Shown here in pieces: positions 27,144 through 35,580 of a DNA stretch of 64,000 nt; the first letter of the stretch is position 1, and the number at the start of each line of letters is the position of its first letter. Position numbers and translations under genes: made by a program. The DNA is from Euhalothece natronophila Z-M001. Its GTDB lineage: Bacteria; Cyanobacteriota; Cyanobacteriia; Cyanobacteriales; Rubidibacteraceae. Below the pieces are notes generated by a model, which was not told the origin of the DNA, ran no database searches, and worked only from the letters and a program-made list of their open reading frames with translations. The stretch lies in contig NZ_CP042326.1 of NCBI RefSeq assembly GCF_007904085.1, positions 2,728,001 to 2,792,000 on the forward strand, in the 5' to 3' direction.

Positions 27144-28610
27144 TTATAGCGACGCAAGAAGCTTAACGGGGGATTCGGGAGAACCAGTTACCTGCTCCTC
27201 CATCCACTCAAACAATACAAGTTGTTTAGGGTTGCTAGGCTCAGTCTCCAACGAAACTGATGTCTCCTTACCATTTCTGGTATCCCCTGTTACTTCAGGG
27301 TTAACCGTAACTTCCTGAGTGACCCCCAGTAGCTTAGACAGACTAACATTTAATTGTTCGATTCCTCTCTTTGCGATGTTAATTGCTGCCTGATTGTCTG
27401 CGTCTGCGATGTGACCACAATTAGTACAAGCAAACTTTTCGCCTTTTCGATTTTGTTTGTCAATCTGTCCACAAGCCGAACATTGTTGAGATGTATGTTT
27501 AGGATTAACTTCAACCACAAGACAGCCAAACTTCTCAGCTACCGACTGTATTTTTAGTTTAAGTTCTCCCCAAGAACAATCTCGGATTAACCGATTTAAT
27601 GCTCTCTTAGCGGACTGACCATTTTTAAGATAGTTACCATTCTCATCTTGCTTTGGTTTACATTTTTTAATCATCCCCTTAATGTTCAAATCTTCTAAAA
27701 CAATGACATCAGACAATCTGACTAACTGGTTAGCTACTTTCCATTGATAATCCGTTCTTTGATTAACAATCTTTTGGTCTAGTCGAGCTAATTCTTGGTA
27801 GGCTTTCTTCTGGTTTTTAGAACCTCTCTTTTTTCTACTGGCTCGTCTTTGTCTGATGGTTTTAGTGCGTTCTAATCGTTTCTCAAATTGAGGATTCGCT
27901 ATTTGCTCCCCATTACTTAAAGCTAAGAGCTTATTTGACCCTAAGTCTCCTCCCACTACTGAATTTATCTCCTTAACTGTTTTTGGAGAACACTGAGGTA
28001 AATCTTGATTCTCTAATCCAATGGAAACATACCAACCATCTGCTTTTCTCCTTACGGTCACACTTCTTAGAGCGAATCCTTCAGGAAAAGGACGAGACTG
28101 AAAAAATCTCATCCATCCAATTTTGGGTAAGTAGATTTTATTTCCTTTAACTTGGACTTGATTCGGAGGATAATTAAAACTCTTAAACCGTTGCTTGGTC
28201 TTGAACTTAGGATATCCTCTCCCTTCAAAGAAGTTCTTAAAAGCTACCTCTAACCTTTTTAAGTTTTGTTGCAAAACTGTGGAATGGATTTGACGATACC
28301 AAGGACGAGCCTTTTTTAGAGTACTTAATTCTGAAGATTGTTGCTCGTAAGCGTTTCGCTTCTTGCCATTAGATTTATAGGGAGATCCTAAGTTGGAATT
28401 TTTAGAAACCGAGCAAGTTAAAGGACAACATTCGGATTCCGTATCTAGATCACAATAGTTACCTAACTTGGGCGACTTGACTTGCTCGTAAGAGTTAATT
28501 CTGTCTCGCAAGCAAAAGTTGTAATGAGCGCGAAGCAGATTCAGCCACCGCTCCATTACATCTTTTTGAGAGAGTTTTGGTTTTAGTTTGAACTGATATG
28601 AAACAATCAT
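27144..28610 (-). CDS. tnpB: TnpB RNA-guided endonuclease (copy 3, longer subfamily)
   Basis: A 488-residue TnpB of a different subfamily from copies 1 and 2, with LRAHYNFCLRDRINSYEQV near the start. RuvC residues are intact in VGGDLGSNKLLAL, VLEDLNIKGM and ADADNQAAINIAKRG; the zinc ribbon is CSACG...CTNCG. The extra length is partly a Cys-bearing insertion around residues 50-80 and partly a C-terminal tail read from the right-end omega-RNA region. The stop falls inside the terminal hairpin. Divergent start-to-start distance to the RHH gene is 48 bp. Confidence 0.9.
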   Translation of the reverse strand: MIVSYQFKLKPKLSQKDVMERWLNLLRAHYNFCLRDRINSYEQVKSPKLGNYCDLDTESECCPLTCSVSKNSNLGSPYKSNGKKRNAYEQQSSELSTLKKARPWYRQIHSTVLQQNLKRLEVAFKNFFEGRGYPKFKTKQRFKSFNYPPNQVQVKGNKIYLPKIGWMRFFQSRPFPEGFALRSVTVRRKADGWYVSIGLENQDLPQCSPKTVKEINSVVGGDLGSNKLLALSNGEQIANPQFEKRLERTKTIRQRRASRKKRGSKNQKKAYQELARLDQKIVNQRTDYQWKVANQLVRLSDVIVLEDLNIKGMIKKCKPKQDENGNYLKNGQSAKRALNRLIRDCSWGELKLKIQSVAEKFGCLVVEVNPKHTSQQCSACGQIDKQNRKGEKFACTNCGHIADADNQAAINIAKRGIEQLNVSLSKLLGVTQEVTVNPEVTGDTRNGKETSVSLETEPSNPKQLVLFEWMEEQVTGSPESPVKLLASL

Positions 28611-28658
28611 TAGTCAACTAGGCTATATTTATAGTAGTGTAGCATATCTATACACAAA

Positions 28659-28793
28659 ATGGGAAAAATTCAATTAAGTGCCAGAATTGAGGAATCAGAA
28701 ATGAGGATTTTAGAAGAGTATGCTCAAAAGACAGGTAGAACTAAGACAGACATTCTTAGAGAGTTTATCCGTTCCTTGAAGTCCTCTGTTTAA
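28659..28793 (+). CDS. small ribbon-helix-helix (CopG-like) protein, 44 aa
   Basis: ATG 28659 to TAA 28793 encodes MGKIQLSARIEESEMRILEE, then YAQKTGRTKTDILREFIRSL and a short tail. A short beta strand followed by two helices with GRTKTDILREFIR between them is the RHH DNA-binding pattern. It is head to head with tnpB copy 3. A frameshifted relative (39858-40020) sits the same way beside tnpB copy 4, so it may belong to the element and repress tnpB (inference). No strong ribosome site is visible. Confidence 0.65.
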   Translation: MGKIQLSARIEESEMRILEEYAQKTGRTKTDILREFIRSLKSSV

Positions 28794-28835
28794 GGTTGTC
28801 CTGACGGACTTTTATTGGTTGGTGCCAATTCATGA

Positions 28836-28925
28836 GGGGCTGTCGTCTGGGGCTTCCCCAGACGTTTATACGCCTCGTCTCCCGACAAATTAAAATTGTG
28901 TCGGGAGTCTTCTTTGCACATCAAG
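28836..28925 (+). mobile_element. orphan right-end relic related to TnpB element 4
   Basis: GTCGTCTGG / CCAGACG form a stem at 28842-28864, followed by TTTATACGCC and a second stem CTCCCGACA / TGTCGGGAG (28879-28907) with GTCTTCTTTG beyond. The first stem and TTTATACGCC match the reverse complement of 38503-38577 in element 4. No tnpB remains in this orientation, so it is a solo right end. The interval 28794-28996 holds no other gene. Confidence 0.5.
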
Positions 28926-28950
28926 ATAAAGGGGCGGCTTTGCTCCTTAG

Positions 28951-28979
28951 CCCCTTAGTAAGGGGGGTTGGGGGGATCG
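28951..28979. repeat. C/G-rich palindromic dispersed repeat, second copy
   Basis: CCCCTTAGTAAGGGGGG with GGTTGGGGGGATCG is the reverse complement of the core at 9500-9528, differing by one T. It lies just past the 3' end of the ycf45-like gene. Confidence 0.7.
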
Positions 28980-28996
28980 CTATAATGGTATTACTC

Positions 28997-30775
28997 TTAA
29001 GCAGGATAAATGCGTAACCGTCGATTCGGCTCTTCTCCAAAACTATCAGACTTCAGACGATAATGTTCGGCAAGTTCATGTTGCATTTTTCGCACCTTCG
29101 CAGGGCGAGGTAGTAGTTCTACGGGTTGCCCCTTGGGAATAACAATTTGTTCCACTGCTAAACGTGCCTCCTCTAAGGCTTCTAGTTCATCTTCATTGCT
29201 ATTTTCTGTAAACATCCGAAAGTCAATGCCCTCAGCAGTGGTGGGGTCTAGGTCTAGCAAACGTTGCAAAGTTCGCGTAATTTGAGGTAAAGTATTGGAT
29301 TTTACAACATGAATTGGGATTTCTTTGGTTTTTGCCAGTTGACGGAGTTTAGAATGGTTTTTGACCTGCGATCGCAGCGCAAGAACAGCATCAGCATGAT
29401 CTATGTCTTTTGTCAAGACAATCGGCAAATTTAATAATTCCATCACCTGATCTAGTAAGTTGCGACTGATGCCATAGGGATAGACATAAACTGGCCAATC
29501 TTCACCATTTGGCCCTGGCGTTCTCACCTTTTCTGTTTTTCCCTCTGTTTGTTGCCAAGACTGATCCAGCATTTGCTCAAAATCAGGATTTCGCGGCGGA
29601 GAAGAATCAACAGGGGTCATTTGTCCTGACGCTCGCCAGCCTGTGGGACGGGGTAAAACTGGGTTTTGTAGGCGTGTTTTCCCATTACCGGTAGAGGGAG
29701 CATTGCCCTTTTCTTCGTAAACTTCTACTTCTCCTTCCTCATTCACCGATCTCACTTGCATTCCGGGTTCATGACCCCGTAAAATTATATCAACGGTTTC
29801 TGAGACTTCCTGATGAACCACCCAACGCTGGCGTTCTAGCATTTCTACTGCAATATCAAAGGTGGGGAGGGCTTTCCGTTCCAGAACTGTTTTTTGAGAA
29901 CTGCGGCGACGGGCTTCTTCATCACCGAGAGTTACCGCTTGAATCCCGCCAATTAAGTCTGAGAGGGTGGGATTTTTAATGAGATTATCTAAGCGATTAC
30001 CATGGGCAGTTCCTACTAATTGTACTCCTCGTTCTGCAATGGTTCGCGCCGCAAGGGCCTCTAATTCTGTGCCAATTTCATCAATGACGATTACTTCTGG
30101 CATATGGTTTTCCACTGCCTCGATCATCACCTGATGTTGTAATTCTGGGCTCGCTACTTGCATCCGGCGCGCTCGTCCGATGGAAGGGTGAGGTATATCG
30201 CCATCGCCAGCAATTTCATTAGAGGTATCAATAACAACCACACGCTTATTCAAGTCATCTGCTAAGACTCGGGCAATTTCTCGCAAGGCTGTGGTTTTCC
30301 CAACTCCAGGACGACCTAACATTAAAATGGAGCGTCCTGTTTCCACTAAATCCCGAATCATGCCGATTGTGCCATAGACAGCGCGTCCAATGCGACAGGT
30401 TAACCCGACAATTTCCCCAGCACGGTTTCGCATGGCGCTGATACGGTGTAAGGTTCGTTCAATTCCAGCGCGGTTATCACCACTGAACATCCCAACGCGA
30501 TCGCTGCAGAATTGAATATCCTCTCGCGTTACAGTTGCGTCGCTGAGATATTCCCAATGACTGGCAAACCGAGCTTCAGGTTTTCGCCCTAAGTCAATCA
30601 CTACCTCAATTAATTCCCCTCTTTGTGGATGATTGGTTAACTTCTCAGCAACATCTGGGGGAAGTGTGGCTAATAGGGCATCTAGGTCATCAGTGACCTG
30701 CATTCTTTGCACTAAAGGCTTTTCTGTCTCTTGGACGGCTTGAGATTGCTGATTAATTTCAGGATTGCTAGACAT
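28997..30775 (-). CDS. Ycf45-like ATPase with R3H nucleic-acid-binding domain
   Basis: A 592-residue protein. Residues about 60-330 form a SpoIIIAA-like P-loop ATPase: Walker A LGRPGVGKTT, Walker B VIVIDEIGTELEA and a sensor region VGTAHGNRLDNL. The C terminus (residues about 510-590) has the R3H pattern EQIVIPKGQPVELLPR and RKMQHELAEHYRL. Cyanobacteria and some algal plastids carry this protein as Ycf45; its role is unknown, with single-stranded nucleic acid binding inferred. It follows ldpA on the same strand by 21 bp. Confidence 0.85.
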   Translation of the reverse strand: MSSNPEINQQSQAVQETEKPLVQRMQVTDDLDALLATLPPDVAEKLTNHPQRGELIEVVIDLGRKPEARFASHWEYLSDATVTREDIQFCSDRVGMFSGDNRAGIERTLHRISAMRNRAGEIVGLTCRIGRAVYGTIGMIRDLVETGRSILMLGRPGVGKTTALREIARVLADDLNKRVVVIDTSNEIAGDGDIPHPSIGRARRMQVASPELQHQVMIEAVENHMPEVIVIDEIGTELEALAARTIAERGVQLVGTAHGNRLDNLIKNPTLSDLIGGIQAVTLGDEEARRRSSQKTVLERKALPTFDIAVEMLERQRWVVHQEVSETVDIILRGHEPGMQVRSVNEEGEVEVYEEKGNAPSTGNGKTRLQNPVLPRPTGWRASGQMTPVDSSPPRNPDFEQMLDQSWQQTEGKTEKVRTPGPNGEDWPVYVYPYGISRNLLDQVMELLNLPIVLTKDIDHADAVLALRSQVKNHSKLRQLAKTKEIPIHVVKSNTLPQITRTLQRLLDLDPTTAEGIDFRMFTENSNEDELEALEEARLAVEQIVIPKGQPVELLPRPAKVRKMQHELAEHYRLKSDSFGEEPNRRLRIYPA

Positions 30776-30796
30776 AAAGGTTTCTAAACAATTTTT

Positions 30797-31888
30797 TTAA
30801 GATAATTTCGCAGAGATTGGGGAAGAAAATGGGATTCGTTTTTTAAGTTGTGAAACGAGACTGTCTGCTTGAGCAACAGCTTTCCACAACAGCCGTTGAT
30901 CCTCCTCTAAGTGTTGAATTTCATGGGAATGCTCTAGCATCTCTAGAAATGAGCTTAACTGAGAACGAGCAAAGCTGCCATAAGCAATTCCTGATACATA
31001 ACGCTGAGAAGAGTTTAAGCTGGAGTTAAGGAGTTGAGAGGATTCTAGCTTTTCAACTGTATGCTGATTGGTACCGCCAGCGAGTTGGACATAACCAGGA
31101 AGGTTTGCATTAAGCACTTTTTGAGCTAACTTGACACTAGCGCGAGTCGTTCCTACCCCTAAATCGCCACTCATAGGTCGTCCATCAGTTTGCCAAATTA
31201 GGGGACACGGGAGAGGAGAAATAATGTCATAGAGGGTTTGTAAATAGTGAGTCAAATTTGGGGCATCAGGGCAACTAATGGCGACTATTTTTAGTTGCGG
31301 AAGAATCGGTTGCAGAGCCTTCCACAGTTTTTTAAACTCCTGTTCTCGTCCCACTTGGGTATGAAGCTCGATCGCGTCAATGTGATACGGTTTTAATTGT
31401 TCGGCTACGGTTTCAGGGGGAAGTTGATGGGATTCGGTGGTAATAAGTTGTAAAGGACAAACGGGCAAACAGCGACCACAGCCATAACAGCGATCGCGCT
31501 TGACACCAGACATATCAATGGCATCAGCAGGACAAACCGCTTCACAGGGGCGAGGACAATCTGAGGGACACAGGTTAGGATCAAACTGGGCTTTGCGAAA
31601 ATGAGGGTCTTCTCCATCATTAAGGCTTACCATTAACCAAGGACGACCTTGTGGGGAAAATCCTTGCGCGATCGCGCTTTCTTGTAAGTCTTCCGCCACT
31701 GCTAATCCTTCTTGCACTGTCGCCACCACCGCGGCATCCGCTGCCACATCAATACAATCAGCCCCTGCTAGGGCATAAGCCAAACTCAGACTTCTCACAG
31801 CAGGGAGATGCTGGTAACTTGCCCCACAAATGAGCTTAAACCAGTGACCGTTTTCTAGGGATTGTAAAGGAAAGTACATATTGCTCAC
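30797..31888 (-). CDS. ldpA: LdpA-like iron-sulfur protein (light-dependent circadian input)
   Basis: The 363-residue protein matches LdpA, the cyanobacterial protein that tunes circadian period with light or redox state. Two ferredoxin-like clusters are visible: CPSDCPRPCEAVCP near residue 108 and CYGCGRCLPVCP near residue 135. The N terminus ICGASYQHLPAVRSLSLAYA and the C-terminal RYVSGIAYGSFARSQL are family features. No membrane segment. It is upstream of and probably co-transcribed with the ycf45-like gene. No kai genes are in the window. Confidence 0.82.
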   Translation of the reverse strand: MSNMYFPLQSLENGHWFKLICGASYQHLPAVRSLSLAYALAGADCIDVAADAAVVATVQEGLAVAEDLQESAIAQGFSPQGRPWLMVSLNDGEDPHFRKAQFDPNLCPSDCPRPCEAVCPADAIDMSGVKRDRCYGCGRCLPVCPLQLITTESHQLPPETVAEQLKPYHIDAIELHTQVGREQEFKKLWKALQPILPQLKIVAISCPDAPNLTHYLQTLYDIISPLPCPLIWQTDGRPMSGDLGVGTTRASVKLAQKVLNANLPGYVQLAGGTNQHTVEKLESSQLLNSSLNSSQRYVSGIAYGSFARSQLSSFLEMLEHSHEIQHLEEDQRLLWKAVAQADSLVSQLKKRIPFSSPISAKLS

Positions 31889-32083
31889 ACTTCCTATGGT
31901 ACAGCGACAAACTGAAATTGGGGAGGGGCAACTCTAAGCCAAAGTAGCAAGGTTTCTCATTTTTCTAAGTTGAGGTGAGACCACAGAAATAAGCCAAAGT
32001 GTGGCTATTGAAGAGGGGTAGTTGAGAAAAATTCGTTAAAATATAAATTAACTGTTTAAAGTATTGATGATAATCAAGTAATT

Positions 32084-32413
32084 ATGAGTAATCCTGTCCA
32101 GCCCATTACCCTTCCTGATATTGAAAATCCTGAGCAAGAAGGAAAATGGCTTGCCCAAGCCCTAAATAAATGGTTAAATGAAGAGTTTATCCCTGAAGCT
32201 GTTAATGAAGAGATTGCCCAACAAGCCTCCCAAATTTTCGTTCGTCAGCGTTTGGAAGGAGAAAATGACTTAGGGGCTTTAGTGGTGGCAATTGTGACAG
32301 AAATGCAAGCCTTTGATTTTAGTGGTAGTTTTTATGGAGAGTTCGCGATCGCGAATGCAGTGAGTGATTTAATATTAGATAGCCTTGGCTACGATCGCTG
32401 TTGTGGTCAGTAA
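32084..32413 (+). CDS. conserved-looking hypothetical protein, 109 aa
   Basis: An acidic soluble protein with EGKWLAQALNKWLNEEFIPE and VAIVTEMQAFDFSGSFYGEF. No recognised domain; the composition and reading frame are those of a real gene. It lies alone between divergent ldpA and convergent rpsN and is not obviously part of an operon. Confidence 0.6.
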   Translation: MSNPVQPITLPDIENPEQEGKWLAQALNKWLNEEFIPEAVNEEIAQQASQIFVRQRLEGENDLGALVVAIVTEMQAFDFSGSFYGEFAIANAVSDLILDSLGYDRCCGQ

Positions 32414-32456
32414 CCAGTAACCCACTAGCTGTTACCAGTTACTGAAGCAATCAAAA

Positions 32457-32759
32457 TTACCAGCTAGACTTGACCACGCCTGGTAAATAGCCTTTATGCG
32501 CCCATTCCCGAAAAACATTACGGGATAAGCCAAAATCACGATAATAACCGCGAGGGCGACCAGTTACTTGACAGCGATTGCGGAGACGGGTGCGAGAACT
32601 ATTGCGAGGAAGCCGTTGTAATTCTCGTTGAAGCTGAAAACGCTCTCTGGGGGAATCGGAAGTTCTAATTCTCTCTTTTAAGTCCGCTCGTTTCTCTTCA
32701 TACTTCTCGAATAAGCGTTGGCGTTTTTTCTCACGCTCAACCATGCTCTTTTTTGACAT
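32457..32759 (-). CDS. rpsN: 30S ribosomal protein S14
   Basis: A 100-residue S14 of the zinc-independent long type: basic N-terminal helix, LQLPRNSS-like [16 protein letters not shown], then [20 protein letters not shown] and the C-terminal [11 protein letters not shown]. It stands outside the main ribosomal operon, as usual in cyanobacteria. Confidence 0.97.
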   Translation of the reverse strand: MSKKSMVEREKKRQRLFEKYEEKRADLKERIRTSDSPRERFQLQRELQRLPRNSSRTRLRNRCQVTGRPRGYYRDFGLSRNVFREWAHKGYLPGVVKSSW

Positions 32760-32861
32760 AAAAAATCCAAGACCTTAAAAATACTGCTTTACTATCTTAT
32801 CAAAATCGCTAGAAAACGAAGGGGATTGATTTGGGAACTTTAATTAACTAACCGGTAATAT

Positions 32862-34334
32862 ATGGAACAGGCTTTAATGGTTGTGGGAGCAACTTCTCAC
32901 GCTGGAAAATCACTGCTTTGCGCCGCCATTTGTCGCATACTCTATCGGCGCGGTTGGCGAGTTACCCCTTTCAAAGGGCAAAATATGGCTCTCAACGCCT
33001 ATGTTACGGATAATGGAGACGAAATTGGTTACGCGCAAGCCGTACAAGCCTGGGCAGCCGGAATTGAACCCACTGTGGAAATGAACCCCATTCTCCTAAA
33101 ACCCCAAGGAGATATGACCTCTCAAGTTATATTAAACGGAAAAGCAGCTGGACGAACCCAAGCGCAACAATACTACGAAAATTACTTTGATCGCGGTTGG
33201 GAGGCAATTAAAAAGGCTCTCCATACCCTTAGCCATGACTATGATTATATCGTGTGTGAAGGGGCTGGCAGTCCAGCAGAAATTAACCTCATGCACCGCG
33301 ACTTAACCAATATGCGAGTTGCTCAACATCTTAACGCTTCTACGTTGCTAGTGGTAGATATTGAACGGGGGGGATCATTTGCTCATATTATTGGCACTCT
33401 CGAAATCTTAAAACACGCCAACGCGGGACATGATTTAATTAAAGGGATTCTGATTAATAAATTTCGGGGACAAAAATCTATTTTAGACCCAGGTATCAAA
33501 TGGGTAGAAAACTATACAGGAATTCCTGTGGTGGGCGTAGTTCCTTATTTACAACAAGTGTTTCCTGCAGAAGACTCTCTAGACTTATTAGAAAGACGGG
33601 GACGTAAACCCAATACTGAACTTACCATTGCAGTGATTCATCTACCTAAAATTGCCAACTTTACTGATTTTGATCCATTAGAGGCAGAAACTAGCGTTAA
33701 TGTTCGTTATGTTCGCCCTGAAGATGATCTAGGAACACCTGATGCAGTGATTATCCCGGGGTCTAAAACTACCATTGCGGATCTCAAAACCCTACAAGCG
33801 ACAGGCATGGCAAACACCCTTAAAACCTATTTAGAAAAGGGAGGAGTAATCTTTGGAATTTGTGGGGGATTTCAAATGTTGGGAGAAACCTTATATGATC
33901 CAGAAGGCTTGGAGGGAGAGGCTGGAGAATATTCAGGGTTAGGCTTATTCCCCTTAGAAACTATTATCACTGCCGAAAAATTGACTCGCCAACGGGAAGT
34001 TAAGGCAATCTTTCCAGACAGTAATACTGCAATCACTGGCTATGAAATCCATCAAGGACGATCGCGCTTAAAAACAGATTCTATCATCCCCTTATTTAGC
34101 GATCCTGAATTGGGATATGTCAATAGCAGTTACTCTGTCTGGGGTTGTTATCTCCATGGACTATTTGAAAATGGAACTTGGCGCAGACAATGGTTAAACC
34201 GCCTACGAGAGAAAAAAGGACTTTCTCCCCTTGCTATTGATGTTCCCCATCATCGTCAGCAACGAGAAGAACTCTTAGATGCTGTCACCGATATAATAGA
34301 AAACCACGTGGATTTAAACCGCTTACTCCTATGA
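32862..34334 (+). CDS. cobQ: cobyric acid synthase
   Basis: Amidates four side chains of adenosyl-cobyrinic acid a,c-diamide using glutamine and ATP. The 490-residue protein has the N-terminal GATSHAGKSLLCAA P-loop-like segment and FKGQNMALNAYVT, and a C-terminal class I glutaminase domain with the nucleophile in FGICGGFQMLG and the catalytic His in CYLHGLFEN. It overlaps the ferredoxin start by 4 bp (ATGA). No cobalamin riboswitch was seen upstream. Confidence 0.95.
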   Translation: MEQALMVVGATSHAGKSLLCAAICRILYRRGWRVTPFKGQNMALNAYVTDNGDEIGYAQAVQAWAAGIEPTVEMNPILLKPQGDMTSQVILNGKAAGRTQAQQYYENYFDRGWEAIKKALHTLSHDYDYIVCEGAGSPAEINLMHRDLTNMRVAQHLNASTLLVVDIERGGSFAHIIGTLEILKHANAGHDLIKGILINKFRGQKSILDPGIKWVENYTGIPVVGVVPYLQQVFPAEDSLDLLERRGRKPNTELTIAVIHLPKIANFTDFDPLEAETSVNVRYVRPEDDLGTPDAVIIPGSKTTIADLKTLQATGMANTLKTYLEKGGVIFGICGGFQMLGETLYDPEGLEGEAGEYSGLGLFPLETIITAEKLTRQREVKAIFPDSNTAITGYEIHQGRSRLKTDSIIPLFSDPELGYVNSSYSVWGCYLHGLFENGTWRRQWLNRLREKKGLSPLAIDVPHHRQQREELLDAVTDIIENHVDLNRLLL

Positions 34335-34567
34335 CTGTACAGGTTCATTTTCTCCCCGATGATATTATTATTGAAGCCGAAGCTGGCGAACCGATTTTAG
34401 AGGTTGCCGATCGCGCTGGGCTTTTTATTCCCACAGGCTGTATGATGGGGGCTTGTCATGCCTGTGAGGTAGAATTAGAAGATGGCACGCCGATTTGTTC
34501 TTGTATCAGTGCCATTCCAGAACAAGACAAGTTTGTTATTAACTTGATTGATGAGGTGATTTGGTAG
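34331..34567 (+). CDS. plant-type [2Fe-2S] ferredoxin-like protein
   Basis: A 78-residue single-domain ferredoxin. Cluster cysteines are in GCMMGACHACEVELEDG and a following CSC; the spacing C-x4-C-x2-C is the plant-type pattern. The start overlaps the cobQ stop (ATGA), so it is translationally coupled to cobyric acid synthase, perhaps supplying electrons in corrinoid metabolism (inference). The reverse-strand transposase relic begins just past its stop. Confidence 0.85.
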   Translation: MTVQVHFLPDDIIIEAEAGEPILEVADRAGLFIPTGCMMGACHACEVELEDGTPICSCISAIPEQDKFVINLIDEVIW

Positions 34568-34574
34568 AACGCCT

Positions 34575-34771
34575 TTAATCTCACTTATTTTGTCTGATTG
34601 GATAATATTTGTTATTCGTTGACTGCTCACTTTTTTACGATTTATTTGTCCGACCCGACGATTAATCTGATTAATTAAATCCCCACTAATTCTTTTTCTA
34701 AAATGAACTAGCATCGACGCATCCAAGGGGGCTTCTTCTTGATAAGAGGTTAAGCCAATAAAATATAGCAA
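34575..34771 (-). pseudogene. IS1182/IS5-like transposase N-terminal relic
   Basis: The reverse strand reads YFIGLTSYQEEAPLDASMLV then HFRKRISGDLINQIN, the N-terminal segment of IS1182/IS5-group transposases. Past about 34600 the homology ends and the frame runs antisense through the ferredoxin gene. No DDE core or terminal repeats remain. It is a fragment between the ferredoxin and the PIN toxin gene. Confidence 0.65.
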
Positions 34772-34789
34772 TCAAAGAATTGATCATGA

Positions 34790-35206
34790 TCACTTAGGCT
34801 CAGGAGTCCAAAATTCTAAGGCTTTGAAGATACTGAAGTCTCGAAAATTGTAAGTCCAAACCAGACTGCGATGCCGTAACGCTGTCAAGACGACGGTGGC
34901 ATCTTCCAGAGAACCTTGCCATTGGGGAAGTTTAGCGACAAGACTCTGTATTTCTTCAAAATCCGCTTGTTCTAGGGGCAGTAGATGAAGACTTTCTTGC
35001 ATGACTTCCAGAGCCTCATGCGCGACTGCGGGTTGGGTGCGTTGTAATAACCATTTATACACTTCAAAAAGAATGGGAATGGGAGTCAGCAAGATCGTTT
35101 TTTCTTGCGCCAACTGTTCAAATCCTCTAACACAATTAAGGTGATAAGTATCTTTGGCATAGAATAGACCAATTAGTGGACCTGCATCTAATACAATTTT
35201 TTTCAA
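34790..35206 (-). CDS. PIN-domain toxin (VapC-like ribonuclease)
   Basis: A 138-residue PIN protein: first acidic residue in VLDAGPLIGLF, a conserved Glu in ILFEVYKWLL, and the later acidic residues in GSLEDATVVLTALR and TYNFRDFS. PIN toxins cleave RNA. The upstream antitoxin gene ends 2 bp before its start, the usual antitoxin-toxin order. A transposase relic adjoins its 3' end, consistent with mobile-module ancestry. Confidence 0.83.
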   Translation of the reverse strand: MKKIVLDAGPLIGLFYAKDTYHLNCVRGFEQLAQEKTILLTPIPILFEVYKWLLQRTQPAVAHEALEVMQESLHLLPLEQADFEEIQSLVAKLPQWQGSLEDATVVLTALRHRSLVWTYNFRDFSIFKALEFWTPEPK

Positions 35207-35208
35207 TC

Positions 35209-35418
35209 TTAAAAGTCCTCAGCATGATCCGCAGCGCCTCTCGGGGCCTCAGTAACAATACCAGCTAGATTAAGCAGTTTACTGCTGTCTTTTGGGGTGA
35301 GTTTAATTTGCAGGGCTTCATCAAGCAGTTCAGCGATACTTTCTTCAGGATGGGCTTTTAGGTAGTCATTGAGTTGTTCAGCAAGTTTCTCTGGAACTTC
35401 AATCGTAAGTTTAGTCAT
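35209..35418 (-). CDS. antitoxin of the PIN pair
   Basis: A 69-residue protein beginning MTKLTIEVPEKLAEQLNDYL, an RHH-like beta strand and helix, then EESIAELLDEALQIKLT. The C-terminal half is acidic and likely disordered, as expected for a toxin-binding tail. It precedes the PIN gene by 2 bp on the same strand and would repress the pair. The 35419-35580 interval upstream shows no gene. Confidence 0.75.
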   Translation of the reverse strand: MTKLTIEVPEKLAEQLNDYLKAHPEESIAELLDEALQIKLTPKDSSKLLNLAGIVTEAPRGAADHAEDF

Positions 35419-35580
35419 ATCTTTCTTTCTCTAAAACATTCCAGAATCATCTCGGAGCCATTTGGGATTTTGTCCATCACTACAATGCTAGCTTGCAAAG
35501 CTGATCATTACTATGCAGCGCTACCAGAAAAAGATTTCTTGAGAAAGTTAGCAAACTATAGCACGGCGACAAACAGCTCT

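Larger units (their letters stand above)
27128..28800 (-). mobile_element. IS200/IS605-type element 3 with tnpB and a divergent RHH gene
   Basis: The right end at low coordinates is TTGAC (27128-27132) then a stem CCCCCGTTA / TAACGGGGG at 27138-27172 and GATTCGGGAGAACC, like elements 1 and 2. tnpB is on the reverse strand; a 44-codon RHH gene is divergent from it. No tnpA. The left boundary, beyond the RHH gene, is only approximate. Confidence 0.6.

Noticed and set aside
28832-29017. 61-codon forward ORF
   Set aside because: It spans the element right-end relic and the G/C palindrome, so coding is unlikely.
32780-32862. Cobalamin riboswitch upstream of cobQ
   Set aside because: The upstream space is too short and no B12-box-like sequence was seen.
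34475-34570. Transposase relic reading further through the ferredoxin gene
   Set aside because: Similarity to transposase ends near 34600; the continuing frame is antisense to a well supported ferredoxin.
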